The position numbers and the translations under genes are program-made. From Gambelia wislizenii (lineage: Eukaryota; Chordata; Lepidosauria; Squamata; Crotaphytidae), in the NCBI GenBank assembly GCA_030847615.1, contig JAUMIR010000004.1:273009501-273073500 (forward strand): a stretch of DNA of 64,000 bases. The letters run 5' to 3'. Below the pieces are notes generated by a model. The model was not told the DNA's origin and searched no databases. It was given only the letters and a program-made list of their open reading frames with translations. This document shows, piece by piece, positions 32,989 through 44,680 of this stretch; the first letter of the stretch is position 1; each line of letters begins with the position of its first letter.

Positions 32989-33601
32989 GGACATTATGAG
33001 ACATGAACAAAAAAAGCATTCCTGTCCCACAATCTCCACTCCCGCCCCTGTCCTGTCCCCGACCCACCATAATCACCCTCCCCACTGCACTTACCTCCTC
33101 TCCATTGACAGGGCAGCCCAAGAGTGAAAGGAGCTCTAACGGAGCTCTGTTCACTTCCTGGATCTAAATCCTGTGGATTTTCGCAAGAAGACGTGTGCAC
33201 AGGAAATTCAAAAGTAAAAACAAAAATACATACCAAAACATTTTGAAAAGTACATATACACACTAAGAAATTTACAAGCAACCCAGGAGGGGTACAAAAA
33301 AGAAGGTAGCTTACCTGGATGTCTCAATCTCACCCAGAAGTGTTTTGGTAGGGTTCTCCCATTGACGCTGGGATCTTGCCAGCATAACAAGGCACCTTGT
33401 TACACACAGGCAAATCCAGAATGCAAATGGAATGGGGAAATCTATTGACAGCTTCTCGCGTCAATAAAAAGCAGCGCCAGCGGAACAGTAGCAGAATGGG
33501 TGCATAACAAGGGGGGGGGGGATGATGTTGTTTGATAAAGGAGCCCTTTTTTGATCTCCTGACATTGCTATAAAGCCACTTTTGACACATCTGATAACCC
33601 C
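32989..33601. mobile_element. 0.6 kb TIR element, GGACTTTATCAGAC family, copy B
   Basis: The left end GGACATTATGAGACATGAAC faces the right end ACACATCTGATAACCCC. The interior is colinear with copy C at 54726: TTCCTGTCCCACAATCTCC, GAGCTCTAACGGAGCTCTGT, CTTACCTGGATGTC, CCAGAAGTGTT and a run of G. GAGCTCTAACGGAGCTC is a small palindrome conserved in copies B and C. The minus frames (32888-33590) are not genes. Confidence 0.8.
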
Positions 33602-34204
33602 TGTAATTGTAAGTCCATTTCAGTTCCAGAATGACTTAGTTACTTGAACAAAATCATGAAAGTAAAATTCTTTCTGACAAAGCACATAATGTTAAGAAAT
33701 TGTTCTTTAAAAAATATTCCTTACCCAATCTTTATTTTCAAATTGCTTAAATGCTAAAGGGTTACCTGTCCTTGGTTTTCAAAATGAATAAAGAGTCTCT
33801 TTTCCAAAGGTCATTCTGTACATGTGCAGAGGGAAAAATAATACAAATATAAAAAGAAAATTGTTAGACCTTTAGGACTGCAAGCTACCCAAGAGAGAAA
33901 ACTTTTTAAATGGTAGTGCAAAATGTACCGCGAGTGCCTGGCAGAATCCAGTGATGGCAAACTTAGTCACAGCAGATCACATAATGTTACCATGAGAAAA
34001 GTTTATTTTTTATTTTTCTGATGAAGTTTCTGAATAATATACTCCTACAGAGCAGCCAAAGTATTATATAACTATGTGCCAAAGAACAATGAAAAAAATC
34101 AATCTTTTTCCGATTGTAGTTTAATATAAATCTGAAAGGAGGTGGGGAAAGAGAAGAGACACATACCAGAAAGCTTCACTGTAAAGCAGAAACAGGAAAA
34201 AAAA
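33602..34204. other. No gene seen
   Basis: AT-rich DNA with no repeat or frame that I can assign. Confidence 0.4.
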
Positions 34205-34330
34205 TTGCCCTGTGGTGAAGCATTATTTATTTATTGTATTTATTTATTTTCTATATTTCTATCCTACCCCATATAGTGAGATCTCTGGGTTATTTACAAT
34301 GATATCATGTGGAACAACGTAAGATGCAGG
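34205..34330 (-). repeat. LINE/SINE 3' tail-like fragment with TTTA repeats
   Basis: TTTATTTATTGTATTTATTTA followed by TATCCTACCCCATATAGTGA and TTATTTACAATGA is the reversed 'ggtggggtataaat(aaat)n' tail common to squamate LINEs and SINEs. A similar decayed tail lies near 470-545. The family is not determined. Confidence 0.4.
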
Positions 34331-34625
34331 ACAATATAAATTCTAAACAATAAAAATAATGTAAACATTCTAAAAACACATAAAACATTTCATAATTTAA
34401 GACATTGAAATTAAAGCAATATAAAACCATATATCTGTAGGCACTGCATAAGGTCTTCAAGTCCCAAAATTTTTTATAATAAGCCAAGTTTTAATTGTTA
34501 TATAATAGGCACAATAAGAAGCCCACACTAATCTTTAATTATATTTGCTTGGAGCTATATGCCACTTGCACTGTAGCTGATGCTCAGCTTGTCATGAACT
34601 TACTCCAAGTATATTTGCTTACATT

Positions 34626-34778
34626 CTCTGGCTTTTCTTCACAAACGAAGATTCAGGAAGGACTCATCCTTTCTGCAAGCACGCTGATGACTAAAAAGGC
34701 CAATTCGAGATAAACAAGTCCAGTTGCAGAAAGCACAGCAGAAGGTCTCCTCGGGTGATGTTTCCGGGTTGTGATTAT
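34626..34778 (-). mobile_element. Zinc-finger-tailed LINE 3' fragment
   Basis: This 150-base copy of the terminal part encodes SPEETFCCAFCNWTCLSRIG and FSHQRACRK in the minus frame 34830-34639, i.e. the C-terminal C2HC finger. It ends in the same small hairpin and CCAGAG end as the 31.3 and 52.9 kb copies. About 9 bases (CGCGGG region) are missing before the finger's end. Confidence 0.8.
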
Positions 34779-35443
34779 CAAATTGAATCTGGAAGCATGC
34801 TAAGCAGATCTTAAACAGAATGGCTAGCATATTGCATACTTGTTCCCAGCCTAAACAGAGAACCTATTGGCAATATATGTTCTTTTATTTCCATTGGAGC
34901 CAAGAAAGTTCCTCCTGGTACACTGCCTTTCCAAGTTTCAGCAGACATTACTTCCAGACCCATTTTATTGGACTCCTGAGTACAGTGGCCTGGCAGGAAA
35001 TTTATTCTCCAAGGCAAAAATTAGCCTTGTAACATCAGAGTTCACTACCAGCTGACTCAAATATTTGAAGTGAAAAAGCCCATCCACACAGCATTTGCCA
35101 CATCGTTGTCATGTGCAGAGCTGTTTTATGAAAAAACGTCCACAAGAAAAACTCTAAATTTATTAAATCAGATGATAAATCAACTTGTGTCAGTAAACAT
35201 GTGAACCAGGCAGGCACTCATTTTGGCAGCCTTCCCACAAACTGGTGCCCTCCAGATATGTCGGACTATAACTCCCATGCTGGTTGAATGATGTAAATTA
35301 TAAGCCAACACATCTGAAGGTAAACAGCTTGCAAAAAACTCATGGTGTGGGCATTGTGCCTGCTTTTTTCAGCAAAATAGAAAGAATATGAACACAGAAA
35401 AAGACCACAATCCTGCTTTCATGTATTTTTCTGGGAGCAAGCC

Positions 35444-35655
35444 AGCCTAAAGTACCCTAAAGGTGATCTTGGAAGTTAAGCAGGGTCAGCCCTGGTCAGT
35501 ACTTGGATGGGAAACTGCCAATGAATACCAAGTACTGTAGTCTATATTTCAGAGGAAGGAAATGACAAAACTACATTTGAGTATTCTGTGCCTAAGAAAA
35601 CCCTATGAAATTCATGGGGTCACCATGTCAATCAACAACTTTAAATCAGATATAC
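35444..35655 (+). mobile_element. 5S rRNA-derived SINE with Sauria tail
   Basis: CTTGGAAGTTAAGCAGGGTC, GGTCAGTACTTGGATGGGA and GTACTGTAGTCTA follow 5S rRNA positions from about 40 to 120. The body (TATATTTCAGAGGAAGG, then CCTAAGAAAACCCTATGAAA) leads to GGGGTCACCATG and a short AAC end. The first part of the 5S head is diverged. Confidence 0.87.
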
Positions 35656-36308
35656 ATACGAGGAGGGCAAACTATTTAATGTGTTAGTGCCATTCTATAC
35701 TTTACATATGTAAGGTGCCTGTAGTTTGTATCTTGATATCCACTTAAAAATGTTAGAGGTCCCATAAAAACAGCTTCTTGCACCAAAACACACAATAGCA
35801 CTACTGTCTTTCATTCCTAGACCTTCAGGAGTCCTAGACCTTCAGGATTACAATAGCTTGAACGCTATCACCTTTTATTTAATCTCTACTTTTTAACCTG
35901 TTCTGTGGAATGGGCTCCCATCTTGGAGCCTGAAGTATGGTCCAATGTGCATTTCATTTAATTTCATTTCATTTACAGTTAGATAACTGGAACAAGTTAA
36001 AGGTACTGAGGAGAGTAGCTGCACTTTAAGCTTCTTCTGGATGTTTCAAGGCTTAGCACATTTCCCCATTATCACAGGGATGAGCTGTATGCATGCAGCT
36101 CCCAAGCCAATAACGTTCCAAAAGAACCTGGTCAAAGCTGGAACATCCTTCCTCTCTCAGGATGACTCAGATGAGATCTTTTTTGTATTGGTTTTTTCCC
36201 CCTTTTGTTACTAACTGTGCAGTGGCCAGGATTCAGCAGAATTCAGGCTTTTTGTTTTTCTCACCCCCCTCTCCACTGCAGCCCTCTGTGCTCCAAAAGC
36301 CTTTCTCA

Positions 36309-36782
36309 GGGCTTATCTAAATGGACTATTTACCCCATCTTGCCCCTGTCTTAGAGCCCTGCAGTCCATACAACACAGAGCTTTTACCTCCTTTTGCTCC
36401 CGGGCAGTCTTCACAACTCCCAGAGCAAAGACGGGGCAAAGATAGGGTGAAGATGGAGTAAGGCTTGTTAAAGTGTTTCAGTAAAATATCAGGGGGAAAT
36501 TACCTAATTCCAGAAGAAACAGATTGGGCCCGCAGGACTGTAGGAGACCATACCACCACACCTGTCTCTGCAGTTGCCTCTGCTGCTGTCCACATCACAC
36601 TCTCCAATGCCAAGAAGCAGGCCTGCAGCATGTGAGAATGTGATGTGGGCAGCAGCCGCTGCTGTAGCTGCAGAGAGGGGCCAGCATTTCCATACAGACT
36701 CCTGCCCATTTTGTGCAGGTAACAGGGGAGTAACAGGCCTGATCCAGGAAGCCAGCATAGTCTGGAACATGTAGATGAGGCC
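36309..36782. mobile_element. 474 bp TIR element with TCA duplications
   Basis: The left end GGGCTTATCTAAATGGAC and the right end GTTCCAGA-type sequence, reading ACATGTAGATGAGGCC, are inverted and flanked by TCA (36306-36308 and 36783-36785). A left-hand block (TTGCCCCTGTCTTAGAGCCC) is shared with the 44.7 and 23.5 kb elements. Inner arms around 36595-36660 pair GCAGCATGTGAGAATGTGAT with its complement. Overlapping frames on both strands are not genes. Confidence 0.78.
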
Positions 36783-36785
36783 TCA

Positions 36786-38124
36786 AAAGGTGCTCCAGAG
36801 CTACAGCGTAGGTTTTTAGAGTGTATGGGAGTCTGCAGGAGGGAAGGTGAACCATAGATCATGGCTGAAGCAGTAGGATTCAAAAGAAGTACAGCTCTAG
36901 ACTCTGGCGAGACAATTTAACTGGCTTTACTCTTTCTCCTTCTGACCAGATCCAATGAATACTATTTTAAAACCAAGGAGACCCTAGTGTAGATACAGAT
37001 GAGAGCATTGCCATGTTTGTCTAGACTCCTTGCGCATTCCTGTCCACTTTCACTATTGATAATGGAACAAACATTTGAAAATGTTATGGGCAACACAGGT
37101 AGTTCTGTGTCTAGAAAACACAACATTTAAACCATATTTCTTGCCACTGTGAATCTGAAGGTCTTCCCATTGTCCTGAAGTGTAATTAGCAGTGGGTTAT
37201 TATTAATATAAGAGTAATTCAGACTGGTGACAGGAATACTAGGAGCAAGGTCAAAAATGAACATGGGGGGAACACTGGGATGCCTGTAGAAGTTGCTTCC
37301 ATTTGCTGTCCTTGCCTCCCTCTTAGTCGGAATGAATAACCTTTAATGGCTATAAGGGAAATTTATTTCTCAAGGTGATCTCCAGACATGCTTTTGTTTA
37401 TTTTATCTTGTCCCTGAGATGTGAGGACAGAAGAGAGACAAGAGCATGGGAAATGAGAGGAAATTTATGCAGGCTTCTTTGTTTTCTGAATGTTAGTAAG
37501 AAAAAAAAGCCTTTTGATTTATACCGCTCTTGAATTTTAATGAATAGCTTCCTGAGAACACATCTGTGCTATGATCCTTTCCAGCTGCAGCCAGATTCTG
37601 AGGGGATATATAAAGTGGGAGAGTGATTGTGCATATCCTTTAGCTAGGTTTCCTTGAATGCTATTTTTAAACTGTGTAGCAGGGAAGGCCACTTTTCACA
37701 TTATTTGTCGACAGGGCAAAATCTTCATGCAGGGACTTACCACATTATTTTCACATGGTGTGGTGTTTTGATGAATAGCTGTTGTGTGAAGAAGAAGAAC
37801 AGAATAAAAGGTTACCCTAACAGAGAAAACACTTAAGAGCTCTTTCTTCAAAATACCTCACTGTGCAAAAGTACCATGACAGTGTCATTGTGTGAGTCTT
37901 TAACAGTCACAGCATAACCTGAAAATCTTCCCTGATAAAATATATTCTAAAAGGGATATAGTGTGCATTAAACCAGTTTGAAGATCACAAACATTGAAAT
38001 TTAGTTTCAGTTGGTCCATTTTAACCTCACTTTAGTCTCAACAGACATCAGATGTAATAATAAGCAAGAACTGCGGAAAATTCCGGCTTATTGTTTATGA
38101 CCAACTTGGTCCTACTTGCTATCA
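36786..38124. other. No gene seen (about 1.3 kb)
   Basis: Only one short frame (37654-37836) without a motif. It includes conserved-looking AT-rich DNA, but nothing supports a gene. Confidence 0.4.
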
Positions 38125-38150
38125 ATCACCATACCATGCTGAGCAGACTT

Positions 38151-38373
38151 GGGCTGCTGTCACACTGCAGAAATAATGCAGTTTGACACCACTTTAACTG
38201 CTATAGTTCAATGCCATGGCATTCTGGGATTTGTAGTTTTGTGAGCTATTTAGCCTTCTCTGTCAGAGAGTTCTGGTGCCATAACAAACTATAAATCTCA
38301 GGATTCCATAGGATGGAGCCATGATAGTTAAAGCTGAGTCAAACTGCATTATTCCTGTAGTGTGGCAGCAGCC
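38151..38373. mobile_element. Palindromic MITE, GGGCTGCTG/CACTGCAG family, copy 3
   Basis: It begins GGGCTGCTGTCACACTGCAG and ends CTGTAGTGTGGCAGCAGCC. Inner arms contain CATTCTGGGATTTGTAGTTT and its imperfect complement. TTG may be duplicated on both sides (38149-38151 and 38374-38376). Confidence 0.87.
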
Positions 38374-38375
38374 TT

Positions 38376-38598
38376 GGGCTGCATCTGCACTGCATAAATA
38401 ATGCAGTTTGACATTGCTTTAACTGCCATGACTCCATGCTATTGAATCCTGGGATCTGCAGTTTGTTGTGGCACCAGAGCTCTCTGACAGAGAAGGCTAA
38501 ATATCTCACAACACTAAAATTCCAGAATTCCAAGCACTGCACCATCGCAGCTAAATTGATGTCAAATTGGATTTTTTTTCAGCAGGGCAGATGCAGCC
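38376..38598. mobile_element. Palindromic MITE, same family, copy 4
   Basis: It begins GGGCTGCATCTGCACTGCAT and ends CAGGGCAGATGCAGCC, directly after copy 3 with only TT between. Inner arms match those of copies 1-3, with more substitutions. A poly(T) run (38570-38580) interrupts the right arm. Confidence 0.83.
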
Positions 38599-39019
38599 AT
38601 AATCTTGTCTGATCTCAGATGCTAAGCAGAGCTGATAGTGGTTAGTACTTTGAAGGCCAACCATTATGGAAAATCTGGGATGCCCAGGTTGACCATGGAA
38701 AGAATCTGCCTGAATCCCTAGTCAGCCTATTACTGCCATTCAAGTTTTACAATACTGGTCTGATGATCATCTGATCCTATCCTCCTATCTTCCAGCCCAC
38801 ATTTGGCTCCTTCCACCAGCGAGAATGGCTAAACTAACCAGAAACCAGACTTCGTTATGTTTGGACCCGAACTCCTGGTTTGTCACTCCTCTAACAAACC
38901 AGAGTTTGTTAGTACTGAAATAAAGGACTGAGCTCTTACATGGGACATGTAGTTATTATATCATAGCTACACCCCCTAAAACCCACCTTAAAAGCCAGAC
39001 AGTCATACTGAATTTAGGA

Positions 39020-39200
39020 GTTCTGCAGTGCACTTGACCAGGGCACTGAAGGATGATGTGTCCAGCCCCCTTCTGCCAATGAGCCATGGTGCAAGAAACA
39101 GAAGAGGGACCACTGCAGGATCCTGTTACAACTGTTGGTTGCACTATGGCTTGTTGTAGTGAACGCATCATCCTTCAGCACCCTGCTCTCCAGCACCACA
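39020..39200. repeat. Imperfect palindrome, possible MITE
   Basis: GGCACTGAAGGATGATGTG (about 39045) faces CGCATCATCCTTCAGCACC (about 39164-39183). CCATGGTGCAAGAAACAG faces ACTGTTGGTTGCACTATGG inside. The loop centre is near 39113. Ends and target duplication are not clear. Confidence 0.45.
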
Positions 39201-40065
39201 CAACTCCTTCACTCAGAATAATTGCCTCATTTTTAAACTGTGTTTTAGGGGCATTTTTGGTCATAGCAATGGTGCCAGGATCATAAATGTGAATGCAAAA
39301 TAGTTACAGGATTGTAAGTCTAGTTTACAGCATTGTATCTGCCTAACAGAATCCCGGGCAAGGCATTCTGTGGGTGCTCAGGGAACTTACAACTTTTTTA
39401 CTGTTTCACATGTTTTGAGAAACGGCTTTTGGACTGAAATGCAGTCCAGGGTTTAGTTCTTGATGAGTTGTGGCTTGGCTTCAGCTGCAGTAATTCCCAC
39501 AAAGCAACATAAATACTCTACTTGTGGCAATTTTCTCATAGGTTCCAAAGCTGGAAGGTAATTGCTCCAGTCACATGCTGGCTGAAACCTGTGTCAGGGT
39601 TGTGTGGCATATTAATTGTGCTATGCACTCTTGTGTTGAATGGCAATGCTATGTGACTGAATCAGGACACAAAATGTGCACCTCAGTCTAAAGCATATGT
39701 GCATTTATGTGCAGTGCACAAGTGCAGCACATTCATATGCAAAGGCACCACTTGTGCACCTCCACTTCTAGGATTTTGACCTGAATATGTCTGTTCTTAA
39801 TTGGGCAAGAAATACAGTAGCCTTCCCCAAACTTCTGTCCTTCCAATGTATTGGACTACTATGAGTCCCCAGTTGTTAGTCCAACACATGAGGAGATGGC
39901 ACGAGCTTTGGAAAGGCTATCTTAGAGAATGGTAGTGTTGAAGAGGCATATACTATTTTTAAAATATGCCTCTGAGACTGCAGGTAGCTGCTGTTTGTAA
40001 TCTACACAAAACGATTCACCTGTCTGGAAAGTAGCACTTGAAATATCTAAAAAGACAAGAGACTT

Positions 40066-40357
40066 GGGGCCTTACCGCACTCCAACGAAAAGCAGCAGGG
40101 AAGCAAGAACATTCTGTCTTCCGTGCTGCCTTACCACATGATGTCAACTTTCATTCTGGTCCCATGAGGAACTGAGTTAAACTGCATCTTTTTGCTAACC
40201 AGAAAAATCCATTAGCCAAAAGATGTGTTTTTATCTCGTTCCCCCATGGGACCAGACTGAAAGAACACAGTAAGAAGGATGATGTCATGCTGTAAGGCAT
40301 TGCAGAAGATGGAACATTCCTGCTGTGTTGCCACTTTTCTTTGCAGTGTGGTAAGGC
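40066..40357. mobile_element. 292 bp foldback MITE, GGGGCCTTACCRCACT ends
   Basis: The left arm GGGGCCTTACCGCACTCCAA faces the right arm GCAGTGTGGTAAGGC. Inner arms include GCTGCCTTACCACATGATGT versus GATGTCATGCTGTAAGGCAT, and TCTGGTCCCATGAGGAAC versus TTCCCCCATGGGACCAGA. TAA follows the right end, but I cannot match it on the left. The minus frame 40151-40474 crosses it and is not a gene. Confidence 0.8.
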
Positions 40358-41004
40358 TAATGGGTCACACCACTGGAATAAGCTGATGCCTGCCCTAAGG
40401 AGCCGAAATCCAAGGGACACACCTTGGAAGCTAGCCTTAAACATTAATACTTGAATTAATTCAAAAATTACCATTTCAAAATCTTCTTTTTACTTAAGCA
40501 GCATACCTACCTTTCTCTGACCTAAGCCAGTACCTCCTCAGTGCTGTATTTTTACTGCTATTTCAAGAATCTTCAATATAGCTACCTCATTTGTACATTT
40601 TTAATGCGCCTTTCCTTTCCTGTGACACAAAAACTCTCATTTCATGTAATTAGGAAGTCTGTGTTGTCAAATGGGCTGAAGATTATATCTTAGGTAATAT
40701 TTATGGCTCTCCTCCCTTAACAAAATCCTACTATGTGTCAAGCATCCAGTGTAACATATTTGATTTACCAGAAGGAAAGAGATGGCTTAGTTAATAATTT
40801 CCTGAACATAATAATTTAGTGAACATAAATCATACACTAGAAGTTCCTTGAGTTTAACTTTAAGTCCTTAACACTCTTAGCTGCCGCACAGAAGAATTCA
40901 ACTGAAGATGGAACGGTATGGATAATAAATTTCTCTTTTAAAAGGATCAATATGTGACTCATGCATGCCTTTTTGCCCATTAATATTTCAACAGTAGGGT
41001 CTAA

Positions 41005-41565
41005 GGGCTTATCTATATTGGCAATAAAACCTGTACTCACCCAATATTCATGGTACAGTTGACACACAACATTTTCAATGATGCACATTTTCACTGGGGT
41101 TTCTGCAGGAAAGTCTGGATCTGTAAAATTTGCAGTTTGCTCTGCATTTGAGGGGGAAATCCAGATTTTTGGCCATTTGGCAGCCGAGGGTTGGCATTGG
41201 AGAAAAGCTGGGGCAGGATTTCCAGTTGACAGAACTCTGTTCTGGTGTCTTTTAAAACTTTTTAAATTTCTCAATTGTACATATATCTGGATAAGCGTAT
41301 ATCTGTCATCCAGTTTTACAGTACTCTGGGACCATGTTTATTCGTGTGCATAAGCAAACAGGGGAAAAACCATGGAGCATCCCCGGCTGTGTGGCCAGAA
41401 ATAGTATGACATATAGGACACGTAATCAGCATATGGCCACCCTTTTACTCCAATGCAATTGGACAGGTCCTGGTATGTGTGGCATTTATGGGGCCATTGC
41501 GGATCAAAGAAATCCACCATGGCTATGAGGTAGATGTGGGGTTTCCCACCAGTGTGGCCAAACCC
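41005..41565. mobile_element. 561 bp TIR element with TAA duplications
   Basis: The left end GGGCTTATCTATATTGGC and the right end CCAGTGTGGCCAAACCC are inverted, with TAA on both sides (41002-41004 and 41566-41568). No transposase-like frame is present. The ends fit the GRCTTRTCTACACTGGC family best represented at 47250. Confidence 0.75.
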
Positions 41566-42599
41566 TAAATTATCTTTTTCAGGTTGCTGTTGTTCTCCAC
41601 CACCATAGAGATTATAGCTATTTGAAGTGGGAAAAGCCAAGTTAGCCGCCACGCACATGTCTTCAGTGAATAGTATTATCTATCTAGTTCTCAAATTCTG
41701 CATGAATGTTATGTTATAGAAGTAAGGCATGTCCTCTTGAATGCAGAACTACTCAATGCACTTGGCATATTCTTGGGAGTGCAGCCTTACAGCAATTAAA
41801 TTCACTGTGGAAAATTTGGGGCCAGCCTTTTACTAGTCACAGTTACCCTCTGATGCTGACACACAGGCTTCTAGGGTGCTATGATGAGTCTGAGTTGGTA
41901 CCACATAAGGGCCATTGACAGATCCTCCACCTACTCCTTCCTGTCTGTTTTATCATCAGAATTATATAATCATCCTTCTGTGAGTCATCTGAGCTTTGCA
42001 ATGCTCTGATGCAGTCACAATACAATTGACTGCTGTTAAGGCTTGCTAGGTCTTGGGACAGTGGCTGAAATCTTGGGGAATTGCTGTGTTTGTCTGGGTC
42101 TCCTGGGAGAAGGGGCAGCACTGGAGGAGGCAAACATTTGGGTTTTGTATGTGAGGTGGATTTAAAGCCTGGGCACCCATCGCCACCCATTCCTTATGGG
42201 TACCAGGGCTCTCTGCCTCAGCACCAAGTTGTTTGTATGTGTTTTGTGCTTATGCAATGCCAGAAAAGGGGGCAGAGCAAAGGAAGACAGTGGAGGGATG
42301 CACTTAGGCCTAGTATACCATTTGGAGCAAGGCAGAGAGTGACGTGCCAGTGCCACAACTCATGAGTCTTCTGGTTGTACAAACCTTCCCAGCACCAGTT
42401 CAGGATGTGTAAAGAAAACTTCCCTGAAGCCTAGCAGTGAGCCTTCTGCCGCCCCAGCAGAAGCATGGGGCATGGAAAAATCTCATATGTGTCACATGTC
42501 TGAGGTTCACATATTGGATGTAATCCTCAATTCAGCCCTTATCCTAGATTTCCACATTTCTGAGAATTGAAAGTAGTGTGCTTGCTGTGCCCATTCCTG

Positions 42600-43340
42600 A
42601 AGATGTAAGATGTGGTTATGAGGATACATGCTCTCATTACATGCTGTTTCAATGATATACTACACTTGCGGCAAATTGTGAAAACTGTTCAGAAACCTCA
42701 GTGGGTTCAAAATGCTGTTGCCAGATTGCTGATCAAGGCTGGGAACAGGGAATGTATCTCCCCTGTTAGAATTATCTGTTTTCATGCACAATTCAAGTTC
42801 TGGTTATGATCTATTAAGCCCTATGTAGTTTCAGCCCAAACTGTCTGAAAGACTGTGAGCCTGCCCACAGGAGTCTGCCCAAGTTTGTAAATTCTCAAGG
42901 AAAAGTTTTCTCTCAGTTCTACCACTGTCACAGGCATGTTTGGTGAGGGCATGTAAGAGGGCCTTCTTGCTGGCAGCTCCCAAGCTGCAGAACACCTTCC
43001 CATGGGCAGGACCAGTTTAAGGAATTTTGGGGGGCCTGCAATGCTTTATTTTGGGGGCCCTATATGTTTATCTCAGGTCGCTGTAACCTAACGCAACCTA
43101 AGATATTCACAGGACAGGATATTCAGCTTATTACTAATAATGTTTTTACAGAAGGGGGGCTACTACAGGGGGCCCCCAACAATGATGGGGCCCCCTGCGG
43201 ATGCTGACCCTGTTGAAGACTTAAACCGGCCCTGCCCATGGGAGGCTAGGTTGGTCTTCTCTACTTACCTTTTGGCAGCAAACAAAGACTGTTTCTTTGG
43301 AACTTTTCATGAGACAGGTTTTGTCCATTAAATGGTCATT
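42600..43340 (+). mobile_element. Decayed L2-clade LINE 3' coding part with nested hAT MITE
   Basis: Translations give VQKPQWVQNAVARLLIKAGN (near 42690), then FHAQFKFWL. After the MITE at 43007-43234 the frame continues PWEARLVFSTYLLAANKDCF. These correspond to KLQLVQNMAARVV and the end region of L2 ORF2 at 53.6-54.0 kb. The chimeric frame 43140-43331 joins MITE and L2 sequence and is not a gene. Confidence 0.72.
43007..43234. mobile_element. 228 bp hAT MITE with 8 bp duplication CCCATGGG
   Basis: The ends CAGGACCAGTTTAAGG and CTTAAACCGGCCCTG are inverted. CCCATGGG is duplicated exactly (42999-43006 and 43235-43242), the 8 bp size typical of hAT. It interrupts the L2 remnant. The interior has GGGGGCC-rich blocks. 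Confidence 0.9.
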
Positions 43341-43364
43341 GCTTAAGGATTCACAATGGGAGTA

Positions 43365-43598
43365 TAGGTTGACCCCTGCATCCATGGGACCAGTTTCCAC
43401 AGTTTCACTTATCCATGTCTGAAAAAATGTCCTCTCCAGGCATTTTATAGGTCCTCCAGCGCAATTCTATGGTATGCTTCCATGTTGGGCTGAAAGGCAT
43501 TAATTTCAATAGGGTTCGCTATTATCCACAGTTTCACATATCCACAGTAAGTCTGGGAACATATATCCAGTGAATACGGGGGGGGGGGGGTTGCCCTG
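43365..43598. mobile_element. Pogo/Tigger-type TA-flanked MITE
   Basis: The left side reads AGGTTGACCCCTGCATCCATGG after TA and the right side ends in a poly(G) run then TTGCCCTG before TA. The interior parallels the 6.4 kb element (TAGGTCCTCCAGCGCAATTC, CTATGGTATGCTTCC, TATCCACAG...TAAGTC). The left end is slightly decayed. Confidence 0.75.
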
Positions 43599-44486
43599 TA
43601 CTTACACTGCTTTGTCATCTATTATATTTTAAATCCTTTTAAACTGTTTCTAATTCAGCATGCGCACGTGCGCGCACACACACATATCCTAACACAGTAA
43701 GCACCCCTATCCTCGATGGAAAGTGTTGATTCTCTGAAAAACTCTTTAGGTACAATCCACATGGACATTTTCTTCCTAAGCACCCGTGAATTGAAGGAAG
43801 GCTGAGTAAGAACTATCATACCCTGATACCTGTCACAACTCCCATTCATATCAATGGGGCTAGAGAACTTCTTGGTGTTTTAGTTCTACAACAAGCAAAA
43901 ATATTCAATGTCTTGATAGCTGGTTGGCTTTTAAAAAGCTGGTACATATTGGGGGGACAGCTTGATTTCTCATTGTGATGCTCTTTTGAATAATCATGAA
44001 ACATAATTATGTATGTCATCAGAAAAAAAAAATAAATCCCTGCCCACAGGGTATTTTCCTTTCCTAAACAAAAGGAAAAGAAAATATCTGACTCATAATA
44101 AAAGAGCCCATGCAGCGAGAATACTCCTCTTTTAAAACCAGTCAGCAGCTTACTCGTGCCTGAAGGAACATGGCAAAAGCTATCTCTACAGGGCAAGAAA
44201 CTTGGCTGAACCCTTCCATGCTCCTCCTCCCCCTTTTTTCAAAAATGAGAGAGAAATCCTATTACAGCTAGGACAATGCTTGTTGCAATAACGAAGCACT
44301 CTTCTTTGATTCAGGCTCGGTTTGGTAAGAAATGACTGCTCTGTCTGTTTTGGTGATTTTTTTTTTCTGTAAAAAAATCAATCCTTCTTTGTTCCACATT
44401 GCCTCTGAGACCACCACCACCACCCCAATTAACTTCAAAATAAATGAACAGGCTTCTGCTGAAAAGGGATCATAGAAATATGTAGT

Positions 44487-44680
44487 TGTTGTGTGACTTC
44501 AAATCATTTCCAAGTTATGCTGAAGCTAAGGTGAAGCTATCACAGGGTTTTCTTGGCAAGATTTGTTCAGGGGGCCTTGCCTTTGCCTTCCTCTGAGGCT
44601 GAGAGAATGTGACACATCCAGAATCACCAGTTGGATATCCATGGATGAGCAGGATTTGAACCCTTATTCCTAGAATCTTC
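44487..44680 (-). mobile_element. Sauria SINE interrupted by a TIR element
   Basis: The minus strand shows AAGGGTTCAAATCCTGC, CTCAGCCTCAGAGGAAGGCA, GAACAAATCTTGCCAAGAAA and ACTTGGAAATGATTTGAAG. The tRNA-like head is cut at 44680, where the TIR element begins. The few bases CTAGTCAAAT after that element (45160-45170) may be the rest of the head. Confidence 0.78.

Larger units (their letters stand above)
38125..38720 (+). mobile_element. 5S-derived SINE interrupted by two MITEs
   Basis: CCATACCATGCTGAGCAGAC (38128-38147) fits the first bases of 5S rRNA. The 5S similarity resumes at 38599 with AATCTTGTCTGATCTCAGAT, GCTAAGCAG and GTGGTTAGTACTT. Two MITEs (38151-38373 and 38376-38598) lie between. 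The part after the head is more diverged than in the other 5S SINEs, so this copy is probably older. Confidence 0.65.

Noticed and set aside
41078..41353. 91- and 145-codon frames on opposite strands near 41.1 kb
   Set aside because: They lie inside or across a TIR element with TAA duplications and show no known domain.
43665..43685. CGTGCGCGCACACACAC as a Z-DNA regulatory site
   Set aside because: It is a short mixed CG/CA microsatellite with nothing else to support a regulatory role.
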